Assembly (NCBI GenBank): GCA_013205565.1
Contig: JABMMM010000328.1
Coordinates: 1 to 33,506 of the forward strand
Length of the DNA stretch: 33,506 nucleotides
Direction of reading: 5' to 3'
Source: Alcaligenaceae bacterium
GTDB taxonomy: Bacteria > Pseudomonadota > Gammaproteobacteria > Burkholderiales > Burkholderiaceae_B
Shown here piece by piece: positions 15,464 through 24,438 of the stretch. The number at the start of each line of letters is the position of its first letter. Position 1 is the first letter of the stretch. A program made the position numbers and the translations under genes. Below the pieces are notes generated by a model. It worked only from the letters and a program-made list of their open reading frames with translations. It did no database searches and was not told the DNA's origin.

Positions 15464-16862
15464 AGGCCGCCAGCCTGGTCAGCACGGTTTCTTTACCTAA
15501 AATTTCTAGCACCGCGTCGACGGCTGGGGTTTGGGTGGTGCCAGCAACGGCCACGCGTAGTGGGATGGCGAGCTGAGGCATCTTGAGGCCGTGGGTGGCA
15601 AGCACAGTTTTAATCAGAACGCCAAGGGCCTCGCGGCTCCAGGAGATTGGTGCGGCTTGGTTTGCGAAATCTCGTAGTGCCACGCGTGCGGCTGCGGTGA
15701 GGTGTTGCGCAATCAACTCGTCGGTGGCCGGCCTGAAGGGGCCACAAAATAGCAGGGCGCCCTCGGCGAGTTGTTCTAAGGTTTCGGCGCGGTCTTTAAA
15801 GAGCCTGACCACAGCGAGCAAATCAACTTGAACGGGGTTGCCACCGCGGGCGACAATTCGGGGGGCAACGGCTTGTGCCAGTGTGTTGTCGTCGGCTTGT
15901 TTAAGGTAATGGGCATTGACCCAGTTTAGTTTTTTGGGATCCCACTGAGCGGCCGATTTAGACAGGTGGCTTGGATCAAACCAGTCAACGAGTTGCTGGC
16001 GCGAAAAGAGTTCATCGTTGCCGTGACTCCAGCCCAGACGCGCCAGATAATTGACCATGGCCTCAGGCAAATAGCCCTCGCGGTCATACTCCATGACGCT
16101 GACGGCGCCGTGCCGTTTCGAAAGTTTTTCGCCGTCGGGACCTAAGATCATTGGGACATGTCCGTACTCGGGCACGGGGGCGCCCAACGCGCGCAGGATC
16201 GTGATTTGTCTGGGGGTGTTGTTGACGTGATCATCTCCGCGCAACACGTGAGTGATGCGCATATCCCAGTCGTCAACGACGACGCAAAAATTATAGGTGG
16301 GCGTGCCGTCGGGGCGAGCGATGACCAGATCGTCAAGCTCGGTGTTTTCAAAACTGATGGGGCCTTTGACCAGGTCGACCCACGCGGTTGCACCGTCTTG
16401 GGGGCTTTTGAAGCGCACCACGGGTTTGCGCCCGGCTGGGATGGCTGGCAAGACTTTGCCGGCTTCGGGGCGCCACGTGCCGTCGTAGCGAGGTTTGAGG
16501 CCTTGGGCCCGCGCTAAATTGCGCATCGCCTCGACCTCTTCATTTGAGCTGTAACAAGGGTAGGCCGTACCGGCAGCCAGCATGCTCGCGACCACGGTCC
16601 GATAGCGGGTCATGTGCTGCATTTGATAAAAAGGGCCCTCGTCTGGCGTCAGGCCCAGCCAGTGCATGCCTTGAAGAATCGCTTGTACGGCCTCGGGAGT
16701 CGAGCGTTCGAGGTCGGTGTCTTCAATGCGCAGAATAAACGTGCCACCAAAGTGCCGGGCGAATGCCCAAGAAAAGAGCGCCGTACGCGCTCCACCCAAG
16801 TGAAGGAAGCCCGTAGGCGAGGGTGCAAAGCGCGTGCGTACAGGGGGGCGAGCAGAAGTCAT
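15444..16862 (-). CDS. gltX: glutamyl-tRNA synthetase
   Basis: GltX charges tRNA-Glu with glutamate. The 472-residue length is normal. Class I aminoacyl-tRNA synthetase signatures are present: [19 protein letters not shown] with the HIGH-equivalent HLGG at 21-24, [33 protein letters not shown], and the KMSKS-equivalent KLSKR at about 246-250. The C-terminal anticodon-binding half follows. It is the last gene of a minus-strand operon after yjgA and a carboxylesterase, starting 4 bases after the esterase stop. The SD is weak, so translation may depend on coupling. Its 3' end overlaps the convergent lipoprotein gene by 20 bases, leaving no room for a separate terminator. Confidence 0.97.
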   Translation of the reverse strand: MTSARPPVRTRFAPSPTGFLHLGGARTALFSWAFARHFGGTFILRIEDTDLERSTPEAVQAILQGMHWLGLTPDEGPFYQMQHMTRYRTVVASMLAAGTAYPCYSSNEEVEAMRNLARAQGLKPRYDGTWRPEAGKVLPAIPAGRKPVVRFKSPQDGATAWVDLVKGPISFENTELDDLVIARPDGTPTYNFCVVVDDWDMRITHVLRGDDHVNNTPRQITILRALGAPVPEYGHVPMILGPDGEKLSKRHGAVSVMEYDREGYLPEAMVNYLARLGWSHGNDELFSRQQLVDWFDPSHLSKSAAQWDPKKLNWVNAHYLKQADDNTLAQAVAPRIVARGGNPVQVDLLAVVRLFKDRAETLEQLAEGALLFCGPFRPATDELIAQHLTAAARVALRDFANQAAPISWSREALGVLIKTVLATHGLKMPQLAIPLRVAVAGTTQTPAVDAVLEILGKETVLTRLAAFTSAEN

Positions 16863-16866
16863 AAGA

Positions 16867-17544
16867 TCAGGTCAACAATACGCTTTGTAAAAAGCTCGAA
16901 ATATCCGCGATTTCGGTCGGGTGAACCGAGTGCGGCATGGGGTATGTGTGCCATTGCACGCGATAGCCGAGCGCTTGAAGCTGGGCGTGAGCTGCCTCGG
17001 CGCGTTCCGGCGCTACCACCGGATCATGGCTGCCGTGTGCTAAAAAAATTGGGGTATCCAGATTGGCGCTGTGATGCTCTTTTTGAGCCAGCGCACTCAA
17101 GGGTAAATAACCCGACAAACCCATCAAGCCCGCAAGTTTATAGGGAACACGAAGGCCCGTGTGTAACGTCATGGCGCAGCCCTGCGAAAAACCGGCCAAC
17201 ACGATCTTGGTGCTGGGTACGCCGCGCGTGTTTTCCCGCGCGATCAGCGCCAGAATTGCACGCTCTGACGCGCGAATGCCCGCCTCGTCTTCGCGCTTGA
17301 CCAGCTGTGGCGTCAAGATGTCGTACCACGAGCGCATCGCCATGCCGCCGTTGATGGTGACGGGTTGAATCGTGGCGTGCGGAAACACAAAGCGGACCGC
17401 CAGTGAAGCGGGTAAGCGCAGTTCGGGCACGATCGGTGCAAAGTCGTTGCCATCGGCTCCTAGGCCGTGAAGCCAAATGACGCTGTGGGTGGGGTTTGGA
17501 GCGGTTTCGTATTCAACACAGTCAAGCAGGGTGTTCTCAGTCAT
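16867..17544 (-). CDS. carboxylesterase/phospholipase-type alpha/beta hydrolase
   Basis: This 225-residue cytoplasmic esterase belongs to the carboxylesterase/phospholipase_2 family (EstB/YpfH/acyl-protein-thioesterase-like). Family motifs are [15 protein letters not shown] near 21-35, FVFPHAT near 53-58, the nucleophile elbow GFSQG with Ser120, GSHDPVV with catalytic Asp174, and [12 protein letters not shown] with catalytic His205. These enzymes hydrolyse short acyl esters; the natural substrate is unknown. Its ATG overlaps the yjgA stop (ATGA) and it is followed after 4 bases by gltX, so it is the middle gene of a tightly packed operon. Confidence 0.92.
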   Translation of the reverse strand: MTENTLLDCVEYETAPNPTHSVIWLHGLGADGNDFAPIVPELRLPASLAVRFVFPHATIQPVTINGGMAMRSWYDILTPQLVKREDEAGIRASERAILALIARENTRGVPSTKIVLAGFSQGCAMTLHTGLRVPYKLAGLMGLSGYLPLSALAQKEHHSANLDTPIFLAHGSHDPVVAPERAEAAHAQLQALGYRVQWHTYPMPHSVHPTEIADISSFLQSVLLT

Positions 17545-18137
17545 AGCGATGCGTTAGGGTCTTGTGAAGATTCGTTTGAAGGGTCTTGCGCAGTCTCTTG
17601 AAGCGTCTTGAGTGCCTGAAACAGCGCGCGATAGTGCTTGCGCAAAGGGTCTTGCCCCTGCCGCAGGTTTTCGTTCGCTGCCATTTCTTTGCGCCCCTCT
17701 CTAATAAAGGTGCGTAGTTGTTGGATATCAGCGTGCGGATATTTTTGTAGCAATACAGTGAAGGCGGCGTCTTCTTTGAGTAAGCGGTCGCGCAGCGCCT
17801 CGAGGCGGTGCATGGCCTGTGTTTGCTCACGTGAGCCGTTTTTCCAGGTTTCGAGCTGCGCACGGATTAAGTCAGCCTGGGCATCACGCATAAGCTTGCC
17901 AACAAAATGCACCTGCCGGCGCAGGCCTTCGCGGCTAGTGGTGCGTTGCGCTAAGCGGATCGAGTCATAGAGCCGTTCAGACAAAGGAAGCTGTTTGAGG
18001 CGCTCGGGGGAGAGCTCGCACAGCTCTTTGCCTAAGTCGACCAAAGCAAGCATCTCACGCTTGACATGGGATTTGCTGGGGCCGTCATAAAGCGAGTCGG
18101 GGGAGTCTTCTGGGGTTTCAGGTAAATCAGTCATCAT
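17541..18137 (-). CDS. yjgA: ribosome-associated protein YjgA (DUF615)
   Basis: This is a highly charged cytoplasmic protein of about 198 residues of the DUF615 family, which associates with late 50S ribosomal precursors. Typical features are [19 protein letters not shown] near the start, [20 protein letters not shown], the long helical middle [10 protein letters not shown], and [20 protein letters not shown] with a basic end. The frame is open from a GTG at 18158, but two consecutive ATGs at 18137 and 18134 give the family-like [11 protein letters not shown] start; I used the first. It overlaps the downstream esterase by four bases and is divergent from pmbA with only about 36 bases between the starts. 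Confidence 0.9.
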   Translation of the reverse strand: MMTDLPETPEDSPDSLYDGPSKSHVKREMLALVDLGKELCELSPERLKQLPLSERLYDSIRLAQRTTSREGLRRQVHFVGKLMRDAQADLIRAQLETWKNGSREQTQAMHRLEALRDRLLKEDAAFTVLLQKYPHADIQQLRTFIREGRKEMAANENLRQGQDPLRKHYRALFQALKTLQETAQDPSNESSQDPNASL

Positions 18138-18173
18138 ACGGCTATCATAAAGCCTCACGCGAATGGACCCCTA

Positions 18174-19541
18174 ATGGCTACTTCAATTTCTTTTCTTCCC
18201 GTTGCCGAAAATCGCCCGATTTTCGAAGATTTAGTGACGCAAGCGCTTAATCACGCAAAAAAACTTGGGGCAAGCGATGCCGCCGCCGAGGTCTCAGAGG
18301 CCCAGGGGCTGGCAGTCTCGGTGCGCAAAGGGCAGGTCGAAACCGTCGAACAGACGCGTGACCGCTCAATGGACATTACAGTCTTTGCGGGGCAGCGCAG
18401 GGGTTCAGCGTCGACCTCTGATTTTTCACCCGCAGCGTTGCAACAGACCGTTGAAGCGGCGTGGCATATTGCCCGCTACACGGCACAAGACCCGTCCGCC
18501 GGGTTGCCAGAGGCCGAGTTGCTAGCCTCCGACGTCAAGCATACGCTCGAGCTACATCACCCCTGGGCGCTTAGCGTGGCGCAGGCCACCGAGCTTGCGG
18601 TTGTTGCCGAGCGCGCCGCGCTTGATACGGACAAGCGCATCACCAACACCGAGGGTGCGGGGGTCGACACGCACGAAGGCCACTTCATACTAGGCAACAC
18701 GCGCGGCTTTTTAGATGGTTATGCCTACTCGCGCCATGGCTTGTCGGTCGCGCCGATCGCTGGCCGCGGGCAGTCGATGCAGCGCGACTACTGGTACACC
18801 AGCGACCGTCGCGCCAAGCGTCTGGCCGAGCCCGCAGCGGTTGGGCGCTATGCCGCCGAACGGGCCTTATCGAGGCTGTCGGCGCGTCGGATTCCAACGG
18901 GGCACTTCCCGGTACTGTTTGAGGCGCCGCTAGCACTTGGTCTGCTCGGCGCCTTGACGCAGGCCGTGAGCGGTGGTTCGCTTTATCGCAAGGTCAGCTT
19001 TTTAGTGGATTCGCTTGGCCGCGAGATTTTCCCTAGGCATCTTTCTATTACCGAAGATCCCCACATCAAGGGCGCGATGGGTAGCTCGCCGTTTGATGAA
19101 GAAGGTGTGCGAACCCAGGCGCGCGATCTGGTGCGTGACGGCGTGCTGCAAGGCTATTTATTGTCAATCTATACCGCGCGTAAATTGGGGATGGTCACTA
19201 CCGGCAATGCCGGAGGCTCGCACAACCTTGAGCTGACCTCGAGCCTGACGCGGCGCCAAGATGATTTGCCCGCGATGCTAAAAAAAATGGGCACGGGCTT
19301 GCTGGTCACAGAGCTAATCGGACAGGGTGTTAATTACTTAACGGGCGACTATTCACGTGGCGCGTTTGGGTATTGGGTCAAAAATGGCCAAATTCAACAC
19401 GCCGTGCAAGAGGTCACGATCGCGGGCAATCTAAAGGATATGTTTGCCCAAATCGTGGCGGTCGGAGCTGACACTATCACGCGTGGCAGCAAAACGACCG
19501 GGTCGATTTTGCTTGAAAACATGGCAATTGCAGGTACCTAA
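18174..19541 (+). CDS. pmbA: metalloprotease-related protein PmbA/TldE
   Basis: PmbA (TldE) pairs with TldD to form a heteromeric protease. It is known from microcin B17 maturation, CcdA degradation and peptide-modification pathways. The 455-residue length is close to E. coli PmbA (450). Visible family features are KLGASDAAAEVSEAQGLAVS and VRKGQVETVEQTRDRS near the N-terminus, ITNTEGAGVDTHEGHF in the middle, and the C-terminal GNAGGSHNLELT and TRGAFGYWVKNG-like block (SRGAFGYWVKNGQIQHA). tldD is not in the window, as usual. It is divergent from yjgA, an arrangement also found in E. coli. The SD before the ATG is weak. Confidence 0.95.
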   Translation: MATSISFLPVAENRPIFEDLVTQALNHAKKLGASDAAAEVSEAQGLAVSVRKGQVETVEQTRDRSMDITVFAGQRRGSASTSDFSPAALQQTVEAAWHIARYTAQDPSAGLPEAELLASDVKHTLELHHPWALSVAQATELAVVAERAALDTDKRITNTEGAGVDTHEGHFILGNTRGFLDGYAYSRHGLSVAPIAGRGQSMQRDYWYTSDRRAKRLAEPAAVGRYAAERALSRLSARRIPTGHFPVLFEAPLALGLLGALTQAVSGGSLYRKVSFLVDSLGREIFPRHLSITEDPHIKGAMGSSPFDEEGVRTQARDLVRDGVLQGYLLSIYTARKLGMVTTGNAGGSHNLELTSSLTRRQDDLPAMLKKMGTGLLVTELIGQGVNYLTGDYSRGAFGYWVKNGQIQHAVQEVTIAGNLKDMFAQIVAVGADTITRGSKTTGSILLENMAIAGT

Positions 19542-19706
19542 GCGCTGAGGAAGTCAGGTAAGTTGAGAGGCATACTTCGGGTCAAATCAAGAGCTAAACA
19601 CGGGCAAACACCTAGTTGTTTAAGGTGGTTTAAGCTCAAGGGGGCGGTGTAATATTCTCGATTCTGGGTCGTTACAAAGACTCAAGTTAATTTAAGGAAA
19701 CTTCGT

Positions 19707-20804
19707 ATGCAACGTCGTTCGTTTTTAAAGAAAGCCAGCCTAGGGGCTGTCGCCGGGACAGCTGCTGTTGCGGCACCCGTATTTGCGCAAGACGCGCCCA
19801 CGCTGAACTGGCGCCTGGCCTCGAGCTTTCCTAAAAGCCTGGATACGCTCTTTGGTACGGCCGAACTCTTTTCAAGGTACTTGTCAGAGGGCACAGGCGG
19901 TAAGCTTTCTGTGCGCACCTTCGCTGCGGGCGAAATCGTGCCACCTTTTCAGGTGCTAGACGCCGTGCAAAAAAATACGGTCGAAATGGGGCATTCAAGC
20001 GGCTATTACTACATCGGTAAAAATCCCTCCCTCGCGTTTGATACGGCCGTGCCGTTTGGGCTGAACTCGCGCCAAATGAACGCCTGGATGTGGGAAGGTG
20101 ATGGCATGAAGCTAATACGCGATTTGTACAAAGAGTACAGTATCGTGAACTTTCCGCTAGGTAATACGGGCACCCAAATGGGTGGTTGGTATCGCAAAGA
20201 AATCAAAACCGTTGAAGATATCAAAGGTTTAAAAATGCGAATTGCCGGCCTCGCGGGTGAGGTCATTACCCTTTTAGGTGGCCTACCTCAGCAAATACCC
20301 GGCCCCGATATTTATCCAGCGCTCGAAAAAGGCACGATCGACGCGGTCGAATGGGTTGGCCCGTACGACGACGAGAAAATGGGGTTTGCCAAGGTGGCGA
20401 AGTACTACTATTACCCCGGTTGGTGGGAAGGTGGCGCGCAAGTCTCCCTTTACGTCAACCAAGGCGAATGGGAAAAACTTCCGAAGGGATACCAAACACT
20501 TATCGAAGCTGCGAGCCGTGCCTGCACGGCAACCATGCAGGCGCGTTATGACAACCTGAATGCACAAGCGCTGCGTCGTTTACTGTCGCAGGGCACCTTG
20601 TTGCGGGCTTTCCCGCGCGCGGTCATGGATGCTTGTTGGGACGCCTCGCTGAAGGTTTTCGCCAACTACTCGGCTAAAAGCCCTCAGTTCAAAACGATTC
20701 ACGACAACTACATGGGCTATCGCGACCAAGTTGTGCCTTGGTTCAGATTGGCTGAGGCCTCTTACGATCAGTACGTCGGGGCAGCGCTTTCGCGTCAAAA
20801 GTAA
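19707..20804 (+). CDS. TRAP transporter substrate-binding protein (DctP family), Tat-exported
   Basis: This 365-residue periplasmic solute-binding protein has a clear Tat signal, MQRRSFLKKASLGAVAG, with cleavage expected near VFAQD. It has the TRAP DctP fold: WRLASSFPKSLDTLFG, RTFAAGEIVPPFQVLDAVQ, VEMGHSSGYYYIGKNPSLAF, and the substrate-arginine region KGLKMRIAGLAGEVITLLGG. The residues EWVGPYDDEKMGFAKV and YYPGWWEGG resemble the alpha-keto-acid binding subgroup (TakP-like), so a 2-oxo acid ligand is plausible but not shown. The DctQ and DctM membrane partners are absent here. It lies between pmbA and the rplM operon and ends at its own strong terminator. Confidence 0.92.
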   Translation: MQRRSFLKKASLGAVAGTAAVAAPVFAQDAPTLNWRLASSFPKSLDTLFGTAELFSRYLSEGTGGKLSVRTFAAGEIVPPFQVLDAVQKNTVEMGHSSGYYYIGKNPSLAFDTAVPFGLNSRQMNAWMWEGDGMKLIRDLYKEYSIVNFPLGNTGTQMGGWYRKEIKTVEDIKGLKMRIAGLAGEVITLLGGLPQQIPGPDIYPALEKGTIDAVEWVGPYDDEKMGFAKVAKYYYYPGWWEGGAQVSLYVNQGEWEKLPKGYQTLIEAASRACTATMQARYDNLNAQALRRLLSQGTLLRAFPRAVMDACWDASLKVFANYSAKSPQFKTIHDNYMGYRDQVVPWFRLAEASYDQYVGAALSRQK

Positions 20805-20850
20805 GCCGGTTTGGCCCCGTCAGTTACGCGTGGATGGGGTTTTAAACCAA

Positions 20851-20885
20851 ACGGGTGCAAGCAATTTGGCTTGCACCCGTTTTTT
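20851..20885 (+). terminator. intrinsic terminator of the TRAP binding-protein gene
   Basis: ACGGGTGCAAGC (20851-20862), loop AATTTG, and GCTTGCACCCGT (20869-20880) form a perfect 12-bp stem followed by a T run to 20885. It lies 47 bases after the TRAP gene stop. Its descending arm overlaps the proposed -35 of the rplM promoter. Confidence 0.92.
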
Positions 20886-20895
20886 ATTGTAGAAT
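20866..20895 (+). promoter_or_regulatory. probable sigma-70 promoter of rplM-rpsI
   Basis: TTGGCT (20866-20871), an 18-base spacer and TAGAAT (20890-20895). A start near 20902 would give a leader of about 115 bases before rplM. The -35 falls inside the upstream terminator stem, so terminator and promoter are fused in about 45 bases. Confidence 0.5.
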
Positions 20896-21017
20896 CAAAG
20901 GCTTTCCTCCAATAACTGGGCTGGTGCACGGGCGGGTTACACGCTTTGGCAACAGTTAAAAGGTTATTTGAGGGCCCGTCTGGGATGGTCTCGGGCAGGT
21001 ATTTTTAGGATCCAATC

Positions 21018-21452
21018 ATGAAGACATTTGTGGCTAAGCCGCATGAAGTCCAACGTGGCTGGTTCGTGATTGACGCGAAGGGCAAAATCCTCGGTCGTGT
21101 GGCCAGCGAAGTCGCACACCGTTTGCGCGGTAAGCACAAACCAGAGTTCACGCCCCACGTTGATACAGGCGATTACATCGTCATTATCAACGCAGCAGAT
21201 ATCGTCGTAACCGGTAACAAGACGCAAGATAAAAAATACTTCCGTCACACAACGTATCCAGGCGGTATTCGCGAAACAAACTTCGCCAAGCTGCAAGAAC
21301 GTTTTCCGGGTCGTGCGATTCAAAAGGCCGTTAAGGGCATGTTGCCTAAAGGCCCGCTGGGTTATGCGATGATTAAAAAGCTCAAGGTCTATGCGGGTGC
21401 AGAGCATCCCCATTCGGCCCAACAGCCACAGCCCCTCGAACTCAAAGGATAG
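21018..21452 (+). CDS. rplM: 50S ribosomal protein L13
   Basis: This is L13 of the large ribosomal subunit, an early assembly protein binding 23S rRNA. The 144-residue length is normal. The start [60 protein letters not shown], and the C-terminal [21 protein letters not shown] are all typical. It is the first gene of the rplM-rpsI operon, 3 bases before rpsI. The leader of roughly 115 bases could hold autoregulation; I see no clear recognised motif. Confidence 0.98.
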   Translation: MKTFVAKPHEVQRGWFVIDAKGKILGRVASEVAHRLRGKHKPEFTPHVDTGDYIVIINAADIVVTGNKTQDKKYFRHTTYPGGIRETNFAKLQERFPGRAIQKAVKGMLPKGPLGYAMIKKLKVYAGAEHPHSAQQPQPLELKG

Positions 21453-21455
21453 GCC

Positions 21456-21848
21456 ATGATCGGTAATTGGAATTACGGAACCGGCCGCCGCAAGACTTCG
21501 GTGGCTCGTGTCTTCATGAAAAAAGGTGCAGGCAAGATTGTTGTCAATGGCAAGCCCGTTGACGAGTACTTTGCCCGTGAAACTGGCCGGATGGTCGTGC
21601 GTCAACCGCTCGAACTGACGGGTCATTTAGTTTCGTTTGATTTTCATATCAACGTTCATGGCGGCGGCGAAAGCGGTCAGGCCGGCGCGGTACGTCACGG
21701 CATTACCCGTGCGTTGATTGATTACGATGCAACGTTAAAGCCATCACTGTCTAAAGCAGGATTGGTGACACGTGATGCACGTGAAGTCGAACGTAAGAAA
21801 GTCGGCTTTCACAAAGCACGTCGTCGTAAACAGTTCAGCAAGCGCTAA
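21456..21848 (+). CDS. rpsI: 30S ribosomal protein S9
   Basis: This is S9 of the small subunit, whose C-terminal arginine touches the P-site tRNA. The 130 residues include [37 protein letters not shown], the conserved [20 protein letters not shown], and the end [16 protein letters not shown] with the invariant C-terminal SKR. It follows rplM after 3 bases and is followed by a strong terminator at 21896. Confidence 0.98.
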   Translation: MIGNWNYGTGRRKTSVARVFMKKGAGKIVVNGKPVDEYFARETGRMVVRQPLELTGHLVSFDFHINVHGGGESGQAGAVRHGITRALIDYDATLKPSLSKAGLVTRDAREVERKKVGFHKARRRKQFSKR

Positions 21849-21895
21849 GCCAAGCGCCGAACCAAACGCCCGAGGCAGCACGTTGGCCTCAGTGC

Positions 21896-21924
21896 AAAAA
21901 GACCGCGCAAGCGGTCTTTTTTTT
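21896..21924 (+). terminator. intrinsic terminator of rplM-rpsI
   Basis: AAAAAGACCGC (21896-21906), GCAA tetraloop and GCGGTCTTTTT (21911-21921) form an 11-bp stem, followed by further T to 21924. The GNRA-type loop and T run mark a strong Rho-independent terminator 48 bases after the rpsI stop. Confidence 0.95.
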
Positions 21925-22016
21925 CTGGTCAACGTATCACGTAGGTGTGGGATAATCATCATCAAAGTGTGTTGCAGCCGCAGCACGTTCGCAGCCATCG
22001 ATTGAGGGGTCTGGGC

Positions 22017-23078
22017 ATGACACAAGCTTTAGCAAAACGGATCAAGGTCGGCATCGTGGGTGGTACTGGTTACACGGGTGTCGAACTGTTGCGCATTTTG
22101 TCGCAGCATCCAAATGCCGAGCTAACCGCGATTACCTCGCGTCAAGAAGACGGGCTGCCGGTGGCCAATATGTTTCCTAATTTGCGTGGCCACGTAAAGC
22201 TCGCCTTTTCAGCGCCCGACAAAGCGCCGTTGACGGGTTGTGATGTTGTCTTTTTTGCAACCCCCCACGGCGTGGCGATGGCTCAGGCACCTGAGCTTCT
22301 GGCCGCTGGAGTTAAGCTCATTGATTTGGCGGCTGATTTTCGCTTGCAAGATATTCAGGCCTTTGAAAAGTGGTACAAAATCCCGCACACCTGCCCCGAG
22401 ATCCTCAAAGAGTCGGTATATGGTGTGGTTGAGTTAAACCGGGCAGCGGTTGCCAAGGCGCGCGTAGTGGGTAATCCAGGCTGCTATCCAACAACAGTGC
22501 TGCTGGGTCTGGCGCCTTTGCTTGGTGGCAAACCGTTGATCGACACCGCTGATCTGATTGCTGACTGCAAGTCAGGCGTGAGTGGGGCCGGCCGCAAAGC
22601 CGAGGTCGGTAGTTTGCTGTCTGAGGCAAGCGACAACTTCAAGGCCTATGGCGTGGCCGGGCACCGTCACCAGGCTGAAATTGATGAACAGTTACAACGT
22701 TTGGCTGGCGGGCCGGTTGGGCTGACGTTTGTCCCTCATCTTGTGCCAATGATTCGTGGCATGTTCAGTACGATCTATGCGCGTATCTTGCCCGAAGCGC
22801 GCGGGGTCGATTTTCAGGCACTCTTTGAGGCACGTTACGCCAACGAAGCCTTCGTGGATGTCATGCCCTTTGGTAGCCAACCTGATACCCGTTCGGTGCG
22901 CGCCTCAAACACCTTACGCATCGCTTTGCAGCGCCCAGGTAACGGCGATCGGTTGATTATTTTGGTGGTGCAAGACAACCTAGTCAAAGGGGCTTCGGGC
23001 CAGGCCGTTCAAAATATGAATCTGATGTTTGATCTGCCCGAACACACCGGTTTGAATCAAGTCGCGATTCTTCCTTAA
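22017..23078 (+). CDS. argC: N-acetyl-gamma-glutamyl-phosphate reductase
   Basis: ArgC reduces N-acetyl-glutamyl phosphate to the semialdehyde with NADPH, the third step of arginine synthesis. The 353-residue protein starts [21 protein letters not shown] with the dinucleotide-binding [11 protein letters not shown] loop. The catalytic cysteine is in [19 protein letters not shown], with further conserved blocks [13 protein letters not shown] and [18 protein letters not shown]. The frame is open 24 codons upstream, but that stretch is not family-like and GAGGGG lies about 7 bases before ATG 22017. A DUF6776-type gene follows after 12 bases. Confidence 0.96.
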   Translation: MTQALAKRIKVGIVGGTGYTGVELLRILSQHPNAELTAITSRQEDGLPVANMFPNLRGHVKLAFSAPDKAPLTGCDVVFFATPHGVAMAQAPELLAAGVKLIDLAADFRLQDIQAFEKWYKIPHTCPEILKESVYGVVELNRAAVAKARVVGNPGCYPTTVLLGLAPLLGGKPLIDTADLIADCKSGVSGAGRKAEVGSLLSEASDNFKAYGVAGHRHQAEIDEQLQRLAGGPVGLTFVPHLVPMIRGMFSTIYARILPEARGVDFQALFEARYANEAFVDVMPFGSQPDTRSVRASNTLRIALQRPGNGDRLIILVVQDNLVKGASGQAVQNMNLMFDLPEHTGLNQVAILP

Positions 23079-23090
23079 ACCCGTTTGCGC

Positions 23091-23888
23091 ATGACAAAGG
23101 CAGTAGAGCGGTTACTTGTTGTACCAGTCGGCGCGGCTTTGTTGCTGTTGTCGCTTGGTGCAGTCTTAGGGGCCTTTATTGTCGGGGGGCCCAGCACAGA
23201 CGTTGTGGCCCTGCGCTTGCACAGCGAGCGCATCGCTTTGCTGCAGGGGCGAGCTGAACTTCAGGCCGAGCGCACCGAGCTTGACTCGCAACTCAGCCAG
23301 GTCACGCTTGCGTTAGCGACCGAACGTGCTGCGCGCACCGAACTTGAGAACACGCTGGCGGGCGTGCAGGCTGCGCTTGGTCAAAGTCAAGATCAACTGG
23401 CTTTCTTTGAAAATCTGCTACCGCCGGGCCCTCAGGGTGCGCTTGATATTCGTGCAATCGAAGTTCACCAACAAGCCGATAGTTTGCGGTATCGGGTTTT
23501 ATTGACGCAAAGTGGCAAAGCGAAGAAGCGGTTTTTGGGGGCGCTTCGGTTTATCGCAACAGTACGTTGCAAGGACGAGGCGCAGACCTGCGAGCAGCAA
23601 CTGGTGTTGCAGCCACTGTTAGCCCAATTGCCTGAAGCCGCTGAGATTTTGCCTAAAAATTTGGCGCAAGAGACCACGTACCAAGCACAAGACCAAGCGC
23701 AGGCATGCTCGGGGGAAGCGTCACGTGCACGCCCCGAGCGCGTGTCAGGCCCGTTTGCGCTCGATTTTGCGCAGTTTCAGCGAAGTCAGGGCTGGCTCGA
23801 GATTCCTGCTCGTGTGGTGCTGAAATCAGTGACGGTGCAAGTGCTTGAGGGGGCGATTGTCCTTGCGTCTAAAGTGGTTGCTCTATGA
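23091..23888 (+). CDS. DUF6776-like membrane-anchored coiled-coil protein
   Basis: This 265-residue protein of unknown function begins with one N-terminal transmembrane helix (about 10-32, LLLLSLGAVLGAFIVGG). A coiled-coil rich in Glu, Gln, Arg and Ala follows (about 40-105, for example LQGRAELQAERTELDSQLSQ). A beta-rich C-terminal domain then starts with LDIRAIEVHQQADSLRYRVL. This layout and the position between argC and erpA match proteins I remember as DUF6776 in Burkholderiales. A TTG two codons earlier (23085) could also start it, but ATG 23091 is preferred. It is probably in the argC transcript. Two cysteine positions (RCKDEAQTC) could form a periplasmic disulfide. Confidence 0.7.
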   Translation: MTKAVERLLVVPVGAALLLLSLGAVLGAFIVGGPSTDVVALRLHSERIALLQGRAELQAERTELDSQLSQVTLALATERAARTELENTLAGVQAALGQSQDQLAFFENLLPPGPQGALDIRAIEVHQQADSLRYRVLLTQSGKAKKRFLGALRFIATVRCKDEAQTCEQQLVLQPLLAQLPEAAEILPKNLAQETTYQAQDQAQACSGEASRARPERVSGPFALDFAQFQRSQGWLEIPARVVLKSVTVQVLEGAIVLASKVVAL

Positions 23889-23972
23889 GTGTGCCCCACA
23901 CTTGCGGTATAGTTGACCAATGAACTCAAGTATCGTGTTAGTTAGTATCGTCCACTAGGACAGGAGTCTCTC

Positions 23973-24341
23973 ATGAGCATCGCTACACAAACCGTAGACC
24001 TTCAAGCCCCCCCTACGCCGATTTTGTTCACAGATTCGGCAGCCGCTAAGGTCAAAGATCTGTTGATCGAAGAGGGCAATTCAAATCTCAAGCTGCGCGT
24101 GTTCGTGCAGGGCGGAGGTTGCTCTGGTTTTCAATATGGCTTCACCTTTGATGAAGACGTCAACGAAGACGACACAACTCTTGAAAAAAATGGCGTGGCG
24201 TTGTTGGTCGACCCCATGAGCTTTCAGTATTTGGTTGGCGCCGAGATCGACTACAAAGAAGACATCGAAGGTTCGCAATTTGTGATCCGTAACCCAAATG
24301 CCGCAACCACCTGCGGCTGTGGTTCATCGTTCTCAGTCTAA
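23973..24341 (+). CDS. erpA: iron-sulfur cluster insertion protein ErpA
   Basis: ErpA is an A-type carrier that delivers Fe-S clusters to apo-proteins, including isoprenoid-synthesis enzymes. The 122-residue protein has the three conserved cysteines: Cys50 in [12 protein letters not shown], and Cys114 and Cys116 in [11 protein letters not shown] at the C-terminus. The acidic FDEDVNEDD insert is typical. AGGAG lies about 6 bases before the ATG. It follows the DUF6776-like gene after 84 bases, enough for its own promoter, but I could not assign one. It is convergent with anmK. Confidence 0.95.
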   Translation: MSIATQTVDLQAPPTPILFTDSAAAKVKDLLIEEGNSNLKLRVFVQGGGCSGFQYGFTFDEDVNEDDTTLEKNGVALLVDPMSFQYLVGAEIDYKEDIEGSQFVIRNPNAATTCGCGSSFSV

Positions 24342-24438
24342 GTCTCAGTCGACACCTACGTCGACATCTGAAGCTAAGCTTTGACGCAATTACACTGAAG
24401 TCAGGCTCGCCACGTTGTGACGTGGCGCTGTGACTCAT

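Noticed and set aside
16614-17300. 228-codon plus-strand frame across gltX and the esterase
   Set aside because: It spans the junction of two well-supported minus-strand genes and has a typical GC-rich shadow composition, with no domain signature.
20964-21626. 220-codon minus-strand frame across rplM and rpsI
   Set aside because: It is antisense to two unmistakable ribosomal protein genes and has no matching motif or SD.
24357-24428. Small inverted repeats GTCGAC-N6-GTCGAC and GCCACG-N6-CGTGGC between erpA and anmK
   Set aside because: The stems are only six base pairs, with no T-tract; they are too weak to call terminators although the convergent location would suit one.
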